Origin: Ostrinia nubilalis
Lineage: Eukaryota > Arthropoda > Insecta > Lepidoptera > Crambidae
Assembly (NCBI RefSeq): GCF_963855985.1
Contig: NC_087106.1
Coordinates: forward strand, 4,757,001-4,821,000
Length of the DNA stretch: 64,000 bases
Direction of reading: 5' to 3'
A program made the position numbers and the translations under genes. The notes below the pieces were generated by a model, which had not been told where the DNA came from, searched no databases, and saw nothing but the letters and a program-made list of their open reading frames with translations. Shown here in pieces: positions 42,185-53,660 of this stretch (the stretch's first letter is position 1; each line of letters opens with the position of its first letter).

Positions 42185-43107
42185 TACAGGCAAATAGCAT
42201 CTGAGAACTTTCCTGCGGTATGTAGTAGAGAAATGCAAAATATGTATTTGTGACGTCAAATACATAGGTAAATACATATTTTTCAGCCAGACTTCATGAA
42301 TCATGATGAGTTTCAGCCATGTAACTTTTCTGTTACGTTTCGTCTCTCTCTGGCTCTTTCTTTCAATTCTTTCAGGTTACATTTCGTCACTATTACCAAA
42401 CTCATTTTATTTTTGCAAGTAGGCTTTTAAAAAGCCCTTTTACACGTCCCAGTATTAACCCTACCACTGTTTCGGGACAATAAATGGGCCAGGGACCTTC
42501 TCAGTTACGCGCTTTGACACTGTTTATTCTTTTCTTTGAATTTCCATTCGATCCTGATTTTTATTCTACTGTGACCAGTAAAGAATATGGTGCCATCTAT
42601 ATGCTTTGAGTTTATTAGTATTCTGCTGCAGTCTAAAGTCTAAAGGCAAACTGGGCGAAACAATCAGTTGTAAATTATTGCACATACCTAAATATGCGCT
42701 TGACCATCTTGAACTACACTGCAGAGAGAATGCAGTAAGTGCTCTCAAGTTTTTATTGAGTATACCTACTTACCTATCTAGAACGCTATTAGGGAAGTGT
42801 GTAGCAACGAGGACATCTCCCATCATCATCTCTATTTGTGCAGTTGTTCTGATACAAAAGTTCGTTACAATATTAATAGCAACTGTTTTGATATAGCGCG
42901 AACCAGGTGACAGTCGGGAGTTGTAAATACGCACTGTTTATCTGTTTATACAAACAAGCTTAATCAGCCTATAAAAAAATTTAATAGTCATCAAAATCAA
43001 TCCAGTAGGTTCTACCATTCAACCTCGCTAACTTTGGCATACCTACAATTAGTTAGTTCATATTAATTTGTGGTCAGAATATAGTTGTAGCTAAGTCTTC
43101 TTATTTT

Positions 43108-43224
43108 GGCTAAGTTGCACCACCTAACATTAACAGTAACTTTAAAGGTAACCGGTGTTTTTGTATGCAGTTTGACAGATTTTTGAAGTTTGTTAAAGTT
43201 CAAGTAAGATGGCGCAACCCAGCC
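43108..43224. mobile_element. 118 bp MITE family, copy 2
   Basis: It begins GGCTAAGTTGCACCACCTAA and ends GGCGCAACCCAGCC, a diverged version of copy 1. TTA follows the right end; the left flank is TTT. Confidence 0.8.
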
Positions 43225-43738
43225 TTAGTGGTCTCACTGTGTTTACCTTGATTGTGCTAAAGTCCTGGATGATCACATACTTTAGTGGTAGTAAAAGAAG
43301 CTTAGTAGGTAGGTATTGAGACATTTTTTATGGCTGGACAGAGATTATGTTGTTTGTATTTTTCTTTAGGTAGCTATAACAAAAAGATACAAAGACTTAC
43401 CTAGTTGGCATTTTATTTATGCAAAATGTAAACATGTAGAGACCAAACATAGTGGAAGAACTACTTAATTATGCATTTTTATAAACTTGAAATTTATTGA
43501 AATTAAAAAACCTGAATTAATTTACTCTTTTTCTTTTGTAACTTTTGAAGATATTGAAGATTTTCAAACCGACTCTTTTTTTCCACTCCAGTGTAGGTAC
43601 CTACTCGTAAGTTTCATTTCAAACAACTGCTAGATCACAAAATGCAGAGACCGACACGAATTATGTTGAAGATAGGTTAAAAGTATTTACCTAAAAATTA
43701 ATCAAAAACTAGAAAAGTACCATGATCAAACAACTGTA

Positions 43739-43854
43739 GGCTGAGTTGCACCACCTAACTTTGACCGTAACTTTAACGTTAACTGGTGTTTTTTGTCTGG
43801 AGTTGACAGATTTTGACGTTTATCAAAGCTAAAGTAAGATGGTGCAACCCAGCC
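43739..43854. mobile_element. 118 bp MITE family, copy 3
   Basis: It begins GGCTGAGTTGCACCACCTAA and ends GGTGCAACCCAGCC. TTA follows on the right, GTA precedes on the left, so the duplication has eroded or differs. Confidence 0.8.
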
Positions 43855-45100
43855 TTAGAGGATAACGCAGGGAGACTAAAGGGTCTCCAAGGGTCTCCAC
43901 GGGTCTAAAGGTGTTTTTCACATCTGGAAATAATCCTCGAGATCAACAATCGATGCCGGCTCGAGCCATAATTTATTCGGTTAGACATTATGAATAGTAT
44001 TAGAAATCGGAAGGAACGGATATAATTGATCATCCATTTTAAAGTGCGCCAACAGATGTTAGTTTTGTTGTTATGGCACCTACGAGCGAACTGTTAGATT
44101 TTAAAGGTGGAAATGCCGATCGATGATTAGAAAGGTCTTCAAAAGGATACACTATGTCGATAGCAGCCCATCTGTACCTCTCATATTGTCAATGGAAGAT
44201 ACCTAGGACTTTAGACAAAGTTACATTTTGTGTCAGAGTCAACTTCGTGATCGCTTCGCTAACTCTTGTAACAAATAATAAGATTATCACCTTGGCAAAC
44301 TTATACCTATTTTACTGCCGCGAAGATCTGGTAGAATATTGGGACATGTAAAAACCCTTTTTAAAAGCCTATTTGCAGAAATAAAATACTTTTATGACAG
44401 CCAAAGGTGTCTCATGCACTACAGAAAGCTTTAAGCTCCCCCCTCGAAGCACGGAATCTAATTTCGGACAATCAGGATGGTTCAAGTCCAACCCAAACTT
44501 CAACAAATAATACACAAAGTTATTTACTAACAATGTCCGGGAAATGAATTTAGAACTTATAATTCCAGAGAATCTTGCTCTACCAACTACCTACAAAATC
44601 TTCTCTACCAACAGAACAACAATCCTTCTTCTAAGGGAAGGAATAACATAGTATCCTTCCCTTTAAAGATTTCACCTTCAGACGTTCGTCCCACAAAAAT
44701 GTAAGCTTATCTAATTACAATCTTAACTGCGGCTACTTAATATTTAATAAGACGTCCTTAAATGGCATTTACATGAAAATGAAAAGATCGCATGAATATG
44801 AAGTGTTTTTCCATAAGATTCCCTTAAAAAACTACTTTTGAAGGGTCATTACTAAAATATAAGATGCTAATGTCCAGCCTCATGAATAAGATTAATAATT
44901 TGTTGTAAATTGAAACAAAGTACAGTTACGGAGTTTTGGGCGTCCTACAAACTTGTACCGCGAGTTTGCTTGCGTGAAGTTTATTGAAAACGTATAAATA
45001 AAATAGCTACATTTTGTGAAAATTACACAATTTTTCGGTTTGTCCCCAGGGCTCGAAGCTTAAAACAATTCCTGAACTCTCAGTTAAAGTCCTGAAGTCC
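43855..45100. other. Intergenic DNA, no gene recognised
   Basis: AT-rich single-copy-looking text with no protein match on either strand. A 65-codon frame at 44154-44351 has no family resemblance. Confidence 0.35.
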
Positions 45101-45109
45101 CATAAAATA

Positions 45110-45142
45110 TTTTCTGGCGTATGAAGTCGCGGGCACAGCTAG
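45110..45142 (+). mobile_element. Helitron 3' terminus
   Basis: GAAGTCGCGGGCACAGCTAG followed by T is the typical 3' end of moth Helitrons. The 5' end could not be placed, so this may be a short fragment or the end of a longer unrecognised copy. Confidence 0.5.
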
Positions 45143-46067
45143 TTTGTTAGTAAAATCGAACATAGAAATACTAATACTACTGCGAGTAGTACGAGCTAAT
45201 AAAATGATATTATCTAAGTGGTTCTTTTTATCCAGAAGTAGTCGAACGGGTAAGTTCCTTAATGAGAGGATGTTAAGAAACCTGTTGGATAGGAAACCGT
45301 ACATCCTGGTATTGACATCAGCTGCCTCTTGGTGCTTTTGTGCAGTGCCTTTACATGTTTGTTACAAAATAGCACTTATTACAATCAAATAAGATGCCAC
45401 AGTGTAAAGCTTGACGTGCCAATAGTACCTACAAAAAGAGCATTGAACGCAGTTATAACTTAGTTTTAATTTGCGGAAATACGCTAGAGTTGCTGTATTG
45501 ATTAGTATTTATTGATATTATTTAATTGAACTCATCATGCGTAAAATTAATAATTTCATTATAAAGTCACTGGTTATGCCAAAATGAAATAATTCTACAA
45601 TACATCTTACTTTGTAAGTTATACTGTGGTTATACACATTATACTGAAGTCACAACAAACTTAAAGCACGTAATCATATTTCAATGTATATTTTTTAATT
45701 AAGGATGATTTAAACTTGCAATGTGCAAACGAAACTGAAAGTGTCATAGATAGGTTCCATAGAATCGTAAAAGTAATTATTTTAACGCGCTAAACTTTTC
45801 GGACATTGCGATCTTTTGTGCTTTCGCTTTACCTTCATCATTCTCCAAAACTATCCATTATATGAAAGAATCCTTATTCTAGCCAGACAGCGCGTCCCAA
45901 ATCTGTGCTAGAATAAAAGAAAAGCAGAAGACCCATATTTTGTTATAATGGCAAACAAACAAAGAATAAACTTGCCAATATTGCAAAACCAAGTGACAAA
46001 ACGGTGTCGTCGCCCGCGCGCTTTTTTTGCCAAAAGTAATAGCAGCAAAAAAGCACAATCGGCATTA

Positions 46068-46189
46068 GGGTTCGGACAAACCAACGCGATCACACCGCGA
46101 TCAGCCGGCGTGCAGCGATGGCGACCAGACCTTAATGCATTGATCGCCATCGCTGCACGCCGGTTGATCGCGTTGGTTTGGCCGAACCT
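46068..46189. mobile_element. TTA-flanked palindromic MITE, 122 bp
   Basis: GGGTTCGGACAAACCAACGC and its imperfect inverse form arms that continue through GCCGGCGTGCAGCGATGG. TTA flanks both ends (46065-46067, 46190-46192), fitting PIF/Harbinger. Confidence 0.8.
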
Positions 46190-47271
46190 TTAGTGTGCAG
46201 GTCGCAGGAACAGGGCGTGAGACAATACACCACCACTTCCGAAGCTCACAGGTAGGACTGGGGTACGGTCAGCAACACAATTTACAGGTAAAGGAAGTTA
46301 AAAATTTATAACTAGGTGCCGAAGGTGATTATTTTATGGCACCCTATAAATCACTTGGAAAAAAATAATTCTATTTCGAACTCTTTTTCTATCAATGAAT
46401 TTCTTAAATGACTAATAACACTGCATCTCTCTTTAAAGAAACAGTAAATGTGCCCAATTTATTCTGAAAAAAAAAAGAATTAAAGTTTATCTTCAATGTA
46501 TTAAGTCGCAAATTCGCAATCACTACAGCTACTAAGAAGTTTTAATGACAGTACAAAACTTCAATGTATAATATTTAGTTTGCCTCGTATAAAGTAAATT
46601 CTTTTAAATATGAGTACCTACTGCATAATCTACAACTACTAACCATCAATCTACTAATATTACGAAAATTAACCAGGTCTGTCTGTTTTCACCAAAAAAA
46701 CTGAACTTTAGTACAATTTTCATATACTAGGTAGGTAGGCAGAAATTAAAGGATACAGCCTGCCTTGATGTTTGGAAAAATAAACTTTAAAACCGGGTGA
46801 GGTCTCCAGCGCGTGTAAATTTATTTAGAAGGCGCATCAGGCGAAGCCACGGTCTCAAACTAGTGTTAATAAGTCATTAAAATTCCAGCTCACCCACCTA
46901 TCAATTTATTTTTACTATCAATTTAAACACATTATGTGCAGTTTTGTAGAATGTATAAATTGCAATTTATAGTGATAAAAAACAAGTTGCAAAGTTAATT
47001 TATAACTGCAAGAGTAAACTAATAGCCGTATTTTGTATCAGAGAAGTGCGAAAATCTTATTTTTTGTGAATTTTTTAGATCGTTAGGCACTTTAAAGCTA
47101 AAAAAGCTTTAAACTAGGTATTTCATACACAAAAAGGACTAAATTTTAATTTTGAGGAATGAATTTGATTGTTTGTTTTATTGCTAGAATGATACATTTG
47201 TTTATTTACAGATTTCAAAAGTTCTGTTTTTTTTATATATCTTGTAAACTTTTTTGATTGGTTTTCAAAAA

Positions 47272-47302
47272 TCCCAACTAATATTATAAATGCGAAAGTA
47301 AC

Positions 47303-47351
<49 letters not shown>

Positions 47352-47532
47352 TACGCTTTCCCGCTTAAACCTCGCAACCGATTTTGATGAAATTTGGCAT
47401 AGAGATAGTTTGAGTCCCGGGAAAGAACATAGGATAGTTTTTATCCCGGTTTTTGAAACAGGGACGCGCGCGATAAAGTTTTTCTGTGACAGACAAAATT
47501 CCACGCGGGCGAAGCCGCGGGCGGAAAGCTAG
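47272..47532 (+). mobile_element. Non-autonomous Helitron with TCTG microsatellite
   Basis: It begins TCCCAACTAATATTATAAAT and ends GGGCGGAAAGCTAG, sitting between A and T. The hairpin CCGCGGGCGG lies just inside the 3' end. An internal (CTGT)n run of about 47 bases lies at 47304-47350. This matches the microsatellite-linked Helitrons described in Lepidoptera. Confidence 0.8.
47304..47350 (+). repeat. (CTGT)n microsatellite
   Basis: About twelve uninterrupted CTGT units inside the Helitron. Likely length-variable between individuals. Confidence 0.95.
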
Positions 47533-47829
47533 TTCAATATATTTCTACTTTTTAGTGCACATTTTAAATTTTGTTTTTCGTTTTTCTGCTGACCGTACCG
47601 GAAGACGTGTGTAAGTCCTTATTGTGACCATTTCCGCCATATTGCCGGCGCCCGCGCACCGAATCCAAATAATTTCGGCGTTTTCAAGATTGTTGCCAAT
47701 ATTGTATCAAGCACATCAAGCTTTACACTATACCATCTTTATGTAGTTGTGATAGATACGATTTTGCAACTTAAATGTATAGTTGATGTGCTGTCGATTT
47801 TTTTTTGTAGCAATGCTCTAATATTGTAA

Positions 47830-49100
47830 GGAGAGACAAGGGGGTGCGTGACTGTTTATATAAGTTTATATGATATAAATTCATTTCAATAACGTTCATA
47901 TTGTATAATAAACGTATGTTATAATAACACTTGATATATTTTTTTAAGATATAATGTTTACTTCATATAATGAATCATTTCTAATAATGTCATTTCAGAT
48001 ACCAATCATAACGCATAAAGACATTTGATATAAACCTTACTTAATCTAAGACTCACTTGATGTAATTTTGTTTAATATAAATAATATTTCATATAACCAT
48101 TACATAAAATAAATATTATTTGTTATAACGACTATTTGGTATACTTACTCTTTAATTGATATAATTTCTGATATACATATATCTACACATAACTTTTAGT
48201 AGGTATGTTCTTCTTTAGGTTGACTTATAAATGACTTTAGTGACAAAAACGAATCGCCGTAAAACCGACTCCACGTAGTCTTGTCTGCCCTACCCCTAGA
48301 GTGTAATTTAGAAGCGCGTAGGCACGGAGGGGCGAGGCGGCCCGCGGGCTGAGGAGCAGGTGGCTGGAAGCGAGGCGCCGCGGCTGAGGCTGGCCGGCGA
48401 AGCCGGCCAGCAAGCCGAAGACGCGGTGTCGAGCGAAAGCCATCTGCGACGATTAGCACGCGAGGGACCGCCAGAGCCCCGCAGTGCCGGAGCCGTGACA
48501 GAAGTCTCAAGTTTTTAGTCAAATTTGCATGCTGCATGCCTGCATGCCTGCTTGCTTGCTTGCTTGCCTGCTTGCTTGCTTGCTTGCTTGCTTGCCTGCT
48601 TGCTTGCCTGCTTGCTTGCTTGCCTGCCTGCTTGCTTGCTAGCTTGCCTGCTTGCTTGCCTGCATGTTAGCTTGCTTGCTCGCTTGCTTGCTTGCTTGCT
48701 CGTTTGCTAGCTTGCTTGTTTGCTTGCTTGCTTGTTGCATGCAATGCTTATTATAACAATTGAACTTTAATTGTAAAATAGGTACCTACTTGTTATATGA
48801 TTTAAGTTTTATAGGAAAAGAATTTTATCTCATTTGATTGTTCGACATTTTATTTTTATATGATTTGAATGTTATTTGTTTTAAATAGTATACATTGTAA
48901 GTTTTATAGAAAATATTCATTATATCAAACCATTTTATATCAGTTGTTAGTTATTTGTCTTAAAATTATTCATTTTAAAATTATATTATTCGTTTATTAT
49001 AGTGAATAATTATTATATTAAATGATTTTATATAATTTGATGTTATATCCTCTAAGTATTATATGATATGTAGTTATATCATACATTACACACCCGAGAC
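47830..49100. repeat. Composite: two AT-rich arrays around a GC-rich core and TTGC array
   Basis: The left array (47860-48190) is a degenerate repeat of roughly 16-20 bases ending in TTTNATATAA. The right array (48770-49085) has the same motif in the opposite sense (TTATATNA). Between them lie a GC-rich block (48240-48510) and a TTGC-type microsatellite (48529-48740). Related strings near the edges (GGGGGTGCGTGACTG and the complement of CATTACACACCC) hint at a terminal inverted repeat. Nature unknown; it could be one fold-back element. Confidence 0.5.
48529..48740 (+). repeat. (CTTG)n tetranucleotide microsatellite
   Basis: About 210 bases of CTTG/CCTG/CATG units. The 61-codon Ala-Cys-Leu frame it creates is an artefact of the repeat. 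Confidence 0.95.
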
Positions 49101-50155
49101 AAGGTGTGTTATTTGTATGAATTTAGTACGATTTAGTATAATTTATTGCTTTGTTTGAATAGAAAGTACTTAGAAAAGGTTAAGAATTCCGATTTTATTT
49201 GATTCCGAAGTGGGTAAGTAATTTTAAACATAATAAATATGCTCGGCTCTAAATATATTTGCCAGGTTTGTAGAGAATGGGATCTGATATAAATGTAACA
49301 GCTTTTGCAAAAAAAATAGGGTCTAAATGTGTGTCAATAGGTATTTTAAATTTTACTTTTCTGATTGTAACAATAACTGCAGTGCAATTCTTGTCAGTCT
49401 CTACATTAGTTATAAAATTTTCTACCACACTTTGTTTTAAGGCCGGGTAGCAGAGAAAATGGCGAAAATGAGGTTTTCATTTTTCATTTTTGAGGTACTA
49501 AACAGTAAAATTAAAGGCTAAGATTTTTATTGGGCATAGTTGAGGATATTTTCTAGGGCTATTAACGGATGGAAACACGATTTGATGAAGTTGACTCGAT
49601 AGAATAAATTCCCAAAGTTACCTCTATTCGTTTTCTATTTATGGTTTTATTTTTAAAATAAGCGATTTGAGATTCTAAATCTTTTACTAAACTAAAGTTC
49701 AGAAATAACTTGAGGGCTTTTAACGGATGAAATTTTTATATTGCGTCTTATTTAGTTACTATGTTAAAAAATGTGGAAAAAATCGTCCTGACGGCTTGGA
49801 CAATCTCAATCAGTCGCGCGGTGGCGCTTACGGAGGACGGACGCGTGTCAGTTTTATGGCCGTGACAGTTCGCGATTTGTCAATATTTTTGACAATGATG
49901 ACTTTGATGAGTCACAGTATAATAATATCAGTGTTACTGGAGAAAGCTTAAATTTTTGATAATTAAGAATTATCAATTTTGTCTACCTATTGAAATTTAA
50001 ATCGTTCGCATCCTTTTAAACGAAGACTCTACTCATGATACGTACATTCCTCAAATATGAGACAAAACCAATGAGTTAAAATTACATTTTAATAGTACCT
50101 ACATACAATCGTCTTACACTCTTTAGAAGAGCACACTGACACAAATAAATAATAA
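49101..50155. other. Intergenic DNA, no gene recognised
   Basis: Mostly AT-rich, with a GC-richer patch at 49780-49870 that carries no recognisable protein or RNA. Confidence 0.35.
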
Positions 50156-51010
50156 AAAATACTGTCTAAGGTCTGTAGCTAAAGGTCTAAGCTGTAAGAT
50201 AGAAGAATCTTCTAGCCAAAAAGATGGCAGATGCAGCAGATGTTAACGGATTTAAAACTGGAGTTCATATGACTCCTTGTAGACTTGAGTCTCTAGAGCG
50301 TCCCTTCCTACACCATGCGTAAGAATTTTCAAAAAAATACTGTCTAAGGTCTGTAGCTAAAGGTCTACGCTGCAAGATGGAAGAATCTTCTACCCAAAAA
50401 GATAGCAGATGCAGCAGATGTCAACGGATTTAAAACTGGAGTTGATGTGACTCCTTGTAGACTTTAGTGTCTAGAGCGTCCCTTCCTCCACCATGCGTAA
50501 GAATTTTCACAAAAATACTGTCTAAGGTATGTAGCTAAAGGTCTAAGCCGTAAGATAGAAGAATCTTATAGCCAAAAACATGGCAGATGCAGCAGATATC
50601 AACGGATTTAAAACTGGAGTTCATGTGTATCCTTGTAGTTTTGAGTCTCTGGAGCAGTGGTTCTTAACCTTTAAGTCATGAGGGACCATTTTACCAAATT
50701 TCTGTCTTGTCAGGGACCACCTCATAATCGGTCAAAACCAGTTTGACTGCAAAAATCAGTTAAAAGTGGTTTTGACCAAGGTGTGCAAGCGCACATCGTG
50801 GACCACTTGGAATGCCTCCAGGGACCACCAGTGGTCCGTGGACCACTTGGAATGCCTCCAGGGACCACCAGTGGTCCGCGGACCACCGGTTAAGAACCAC
50901 TGCTCTAGAGCGTCCCTTCCTCCACCATGCGTAAGAATGTTTCAAAAATACTGTCTAAGGTCTGTAGCTAAAGGTCTAAGCTGCAAGATAAAAATATAAT
51001 CTTCTAGCCA
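50156..51010 (+). repeat. 178 bp tandem array, three units and a partial fourth
   Basis: ACTGTCTAAGGTCTGTAGCT recurs at 50161, 50339, 50517 (one change) and 50950. The spacing is exactly 178 bases except in the third unit, which carries a MITE (50655-50902). Units share GATGCAGCAGATGT and CTCCACCATGCGTAAGAA and differ at a few percent of positions. No frame is conserved between units. Confidence 0.9.
50655..50902. mobile_element. hAT-like MITE inserted in the tandem array
   Basis: The termini CAGTGGTTCTTAACC and GGTTAAGAACCACTG are inverted. The flanks CTCTGGAG and CTCTAGAG form an 8-base duplication with one change, and the intact array unit reads CTCTAGAG at this place. Inside, a 40-base unit (GTGGACCACTTGGAATGCCT ...) is present twice in tandem (50799-50878). 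Confidence 0.88.
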
Positions 51011-52383
51011 ATAACTTTAAAACTATAATTTGAACGAATTTTGCTATTAGTGGACAAATTTCTGCTCACGATGGACTAATTATCTGCTATAAGCACAACA
51101 TTTATAAAAATTTTGCTGCGGTAATGCACTCCAGGTAACAGTGTGTGATGCTCATTGCTCATAGTGATTTTCGATACAGAGCCCCGTACATACATTATAC
51201 ATAAATTATGGAAAGAAAACACCCAGACCAATACAAACAAATATATGCAATTTTAGTATGATATTTTTATTTATTAATAAACAAAAAGACTGAACAAAAT
51301 TGATGCGTGTACTGATTAATGTAATTAACCACATGCAAAGCTTTGTGAATTGCAACAACTATAATTTATTATCCAAGCTCTAAATAATCGCTACTACGAG
51401 TAACTGATTATAAAATGTTTTTCCAATCGCTCAAGCTCCCGAGGATCTACCGATAGGTTGGGTGACGTAATCTTGAAATTTTTTTAGCCGGCGCGGAACT
51501 TCCGGAAGGTCGGGTGACGCCACGCCTCTTTGAACCGTGTTTACTTTGGCAGTTATATTCTATATTTATTCGATTCTAAAATATATTCCCAAAAATTTTG
51601 AAAGTTGTTTTAATTTGTATCACTTGGATATGATTTGTATTAGAAAGTGCTGTGAGTGTGACGCTTGAACGGAAGGAAGTCAACCTAACCTAACCAACTG
51701 CGTATTTCTAAACTGCGTATTTCTATACTGTGTAGCCGCGAGAGCTCTTTGGCGCGCTGTCTTCGGCGAAGTATTGCGCGCGCAGATTTTGACAGCGCGA
51801 AATACCTACTTTAGCAGAAATACCAAGCCTTAAAGTATGTACAGGAACTTTTAATAGGGTCACTGTCTTAGTTCTCTACCATAAGTTTATGCTCTATGAT
51901 ACTCATACAAAAATATTAATTCTGTTCTTGTTGCTTGTTTTTTTACACGAAATAAGGGTTTTCTACACCATAAAATAAGTTTACTAGAGTCCATTTTATT
52001 TTCAAAACAATCAAAAGCGACAGTAGAGTGCATGCTGCAAATTATTGTTTATTATTGATTGTGCCTATAATTTCATGGCGTGTAACCCCAAATATTGGCT
52101 GGCATTTTCAATTACAATTAATTTTGCTTTGTAATGATTTCCGATAGTCATTGGCATCGCATGACAAAACTGACGGTTGGTTCTGATATAATTAGATATT
52201 GCGCGTGGCGGTCGGTAACATATTGATTTAGGTTATTAACAGTAATGATGTGTGGCATGTGGCATATGGTAAAAGGAATTGAATTATAGTGATAGATTGT
52301 TTTATAACTATATTTTTTTGCAATTCACCGTAGTCCTAATTCAACAATACTATACTAGTTTTTTGGTTCGGTAAAACCTTTTA
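51011..52383. other. Intergenic DNA, no gene recognised
   Basis: A GC-richer stretch at 51440-51540 and 51730-51800 contains GCGCGCTGTC/GACAGCGCG inverted strings, possibly a decayed MITE. Nothing else recognisable. Confidence 0.35.
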
Positions 52384-52447
52384 GCGTTCGTTCATTTCAG
52401 CCAAATGACGTCCACTGCTGGACAAAGACCCCCATGGATTTCCACAA
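52384..52447 (-). mobile_element. RTE-type LINE 3' end fragment
   Basis: The minus strand contains CTTTGTCCAGCAGTGGACGT then CATTTGGCTGAAATGAACGA, the very end of the RTE frame (FVQQWTSFG) and its tail. Confidence 0.75.
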
Positions 52448-52799
52448 ACTTTTAACATTTATCATATTTAATAAATAAATAAATAATAAATATAAAGGCA
52501 CTGGGTCTCTATCAGAAGGAACTCTAGGGGTGGAATCTCCATTGGCGTGGGTTAACGGGCAAGGAGATAATATCTTGGATGGTTGACAATCACTTTTCCT
52601 ACAATTTAACGTTCCACCAAACTCAACACGCTCTCAAAGATAACCTCGCAGCCGCCTGCTCACACTTGACATGATATAACTCATTGACAGTTATCTTTTT
52701 CTGCGCATCAGTCGGGTGTTACGTTTAGGAATCACAAACCTTCTGCTCTACAGATTTCTACAGATAACATAATATTAAGATTGGTACTATTAATCATCA

Positions 52800-53090
52800 A
52801 TAATAATTTGCAGCATCTGTGTCCGGCGCCGACAAATAAATATCCTTGGACATTTTACGCTACGCTTCTAGTTCCAAACTAAGCAAAGCTTGTACTGTGG
52901 GTACTAGACAACGGATATAAACATACTTAAATAGTTTTTTTTGTAAATATATACATATTATACATAGTAACACCCAGACCCATCACAGAAATCAAAATTC
53001 ATCATTTCAATTTCTGCCCGGCCGGGAATCGAACCCGAGACCTCTCGGCATAGTAGTCCGTATCAAAACCACTACACCAAACGGCCGACC
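52800..53090 (-). mobile_element. tRNA-derived SINE
   Basis: On the minus strand the first 76 bases (53090-53015) resemble a tRNA: A box TGGTGTAGTGG (53079-53069) and B box GGTTCGATTCC (53034-53024). A body with GGGTCTGGGTGTTACTATG and TACCCACAGTACAAGCTTTG, common in moth SINEs, follows. Not a functional tRNA gene: the cloverleaf is imperfect and the body continues past it. Confidence 0.75.
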
Positions 53091-53566
53091 GATTTAAACT
53101 CAGTGTACAGACTACAGTAGGTACATAAACTAAAAACTATTACATCTTGTTGTTCACCCATTCATTACAATATGTAGATACTACTATTTAAAATGTTAAG
53201 TACTGAAGTATTTCACTGAAATTCAGCAAAATAAATTATAAAGTTCATAAAGTTGAGCATAGAAAAAAATAAAAACACATTAAAATTAAATGTTAGTTGT
53301 ACGGATGAAGAAAATAGGAAGAACGTTTTTTTAACACACAAAAAACAATAAATACCTACGCTTCTTTATTCAATCTCAAAAAACAAAAATAACTGCGGAT
53401 CGTGATCATTACCGCACTGGAATTGATTGCCAGGTAAAAGTGATGTCATCGCTTGTATAAATCATTAGAGGTCACCCGCGATACTGTCATGTTATGATTT
53501 GAAAATACCTGACCAATGGAGTCAATTCCTTTAATCATCTTTCATTATCAACATCATGATCATCAC

Positions 53567-53660
53567 TTCAGCCACAGGACGTCCACTGCTGAACATAGGC
53601 CTCCCCCAATGACTTCCACATCGCCCGGTTGCTAGCGGCCTGCATCCAGCGCCTTAGGTT
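53567..53660 (-). mobile_element. LINE tail fragment
   Basis: It contains CTTCAGCCACAGGACGTCCA and GCGGCCTGCATCCAGCG, a tail widely dispersed in moth genomes and related to 34606-34697. Confidence 0.65.

Noticed and set aside
48525..48710. 61-codon Ala-Cys-Leu frame
   Set aside because: It is the direct translation of the CTTG microsatellite.
47836..49100. CRISPR-like spaced repeats in the AT-rich arrays
   Set aside because: The units are degenerate, variable in length and in a eukaryotic genome, and there is no constant repeat and no cas gene.
51678..51694. CCTAACCTAACC as insect telomeric repeat
   Set aside because: Only two and a half units; far too short to be meaningful.
53015..53090. 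tRNA gene on the minus strand
   Set aside because: A and B boxes are present, but the stems mismatch and a SINE body follows without a tRNA 3' end; better explained as a SINE head.
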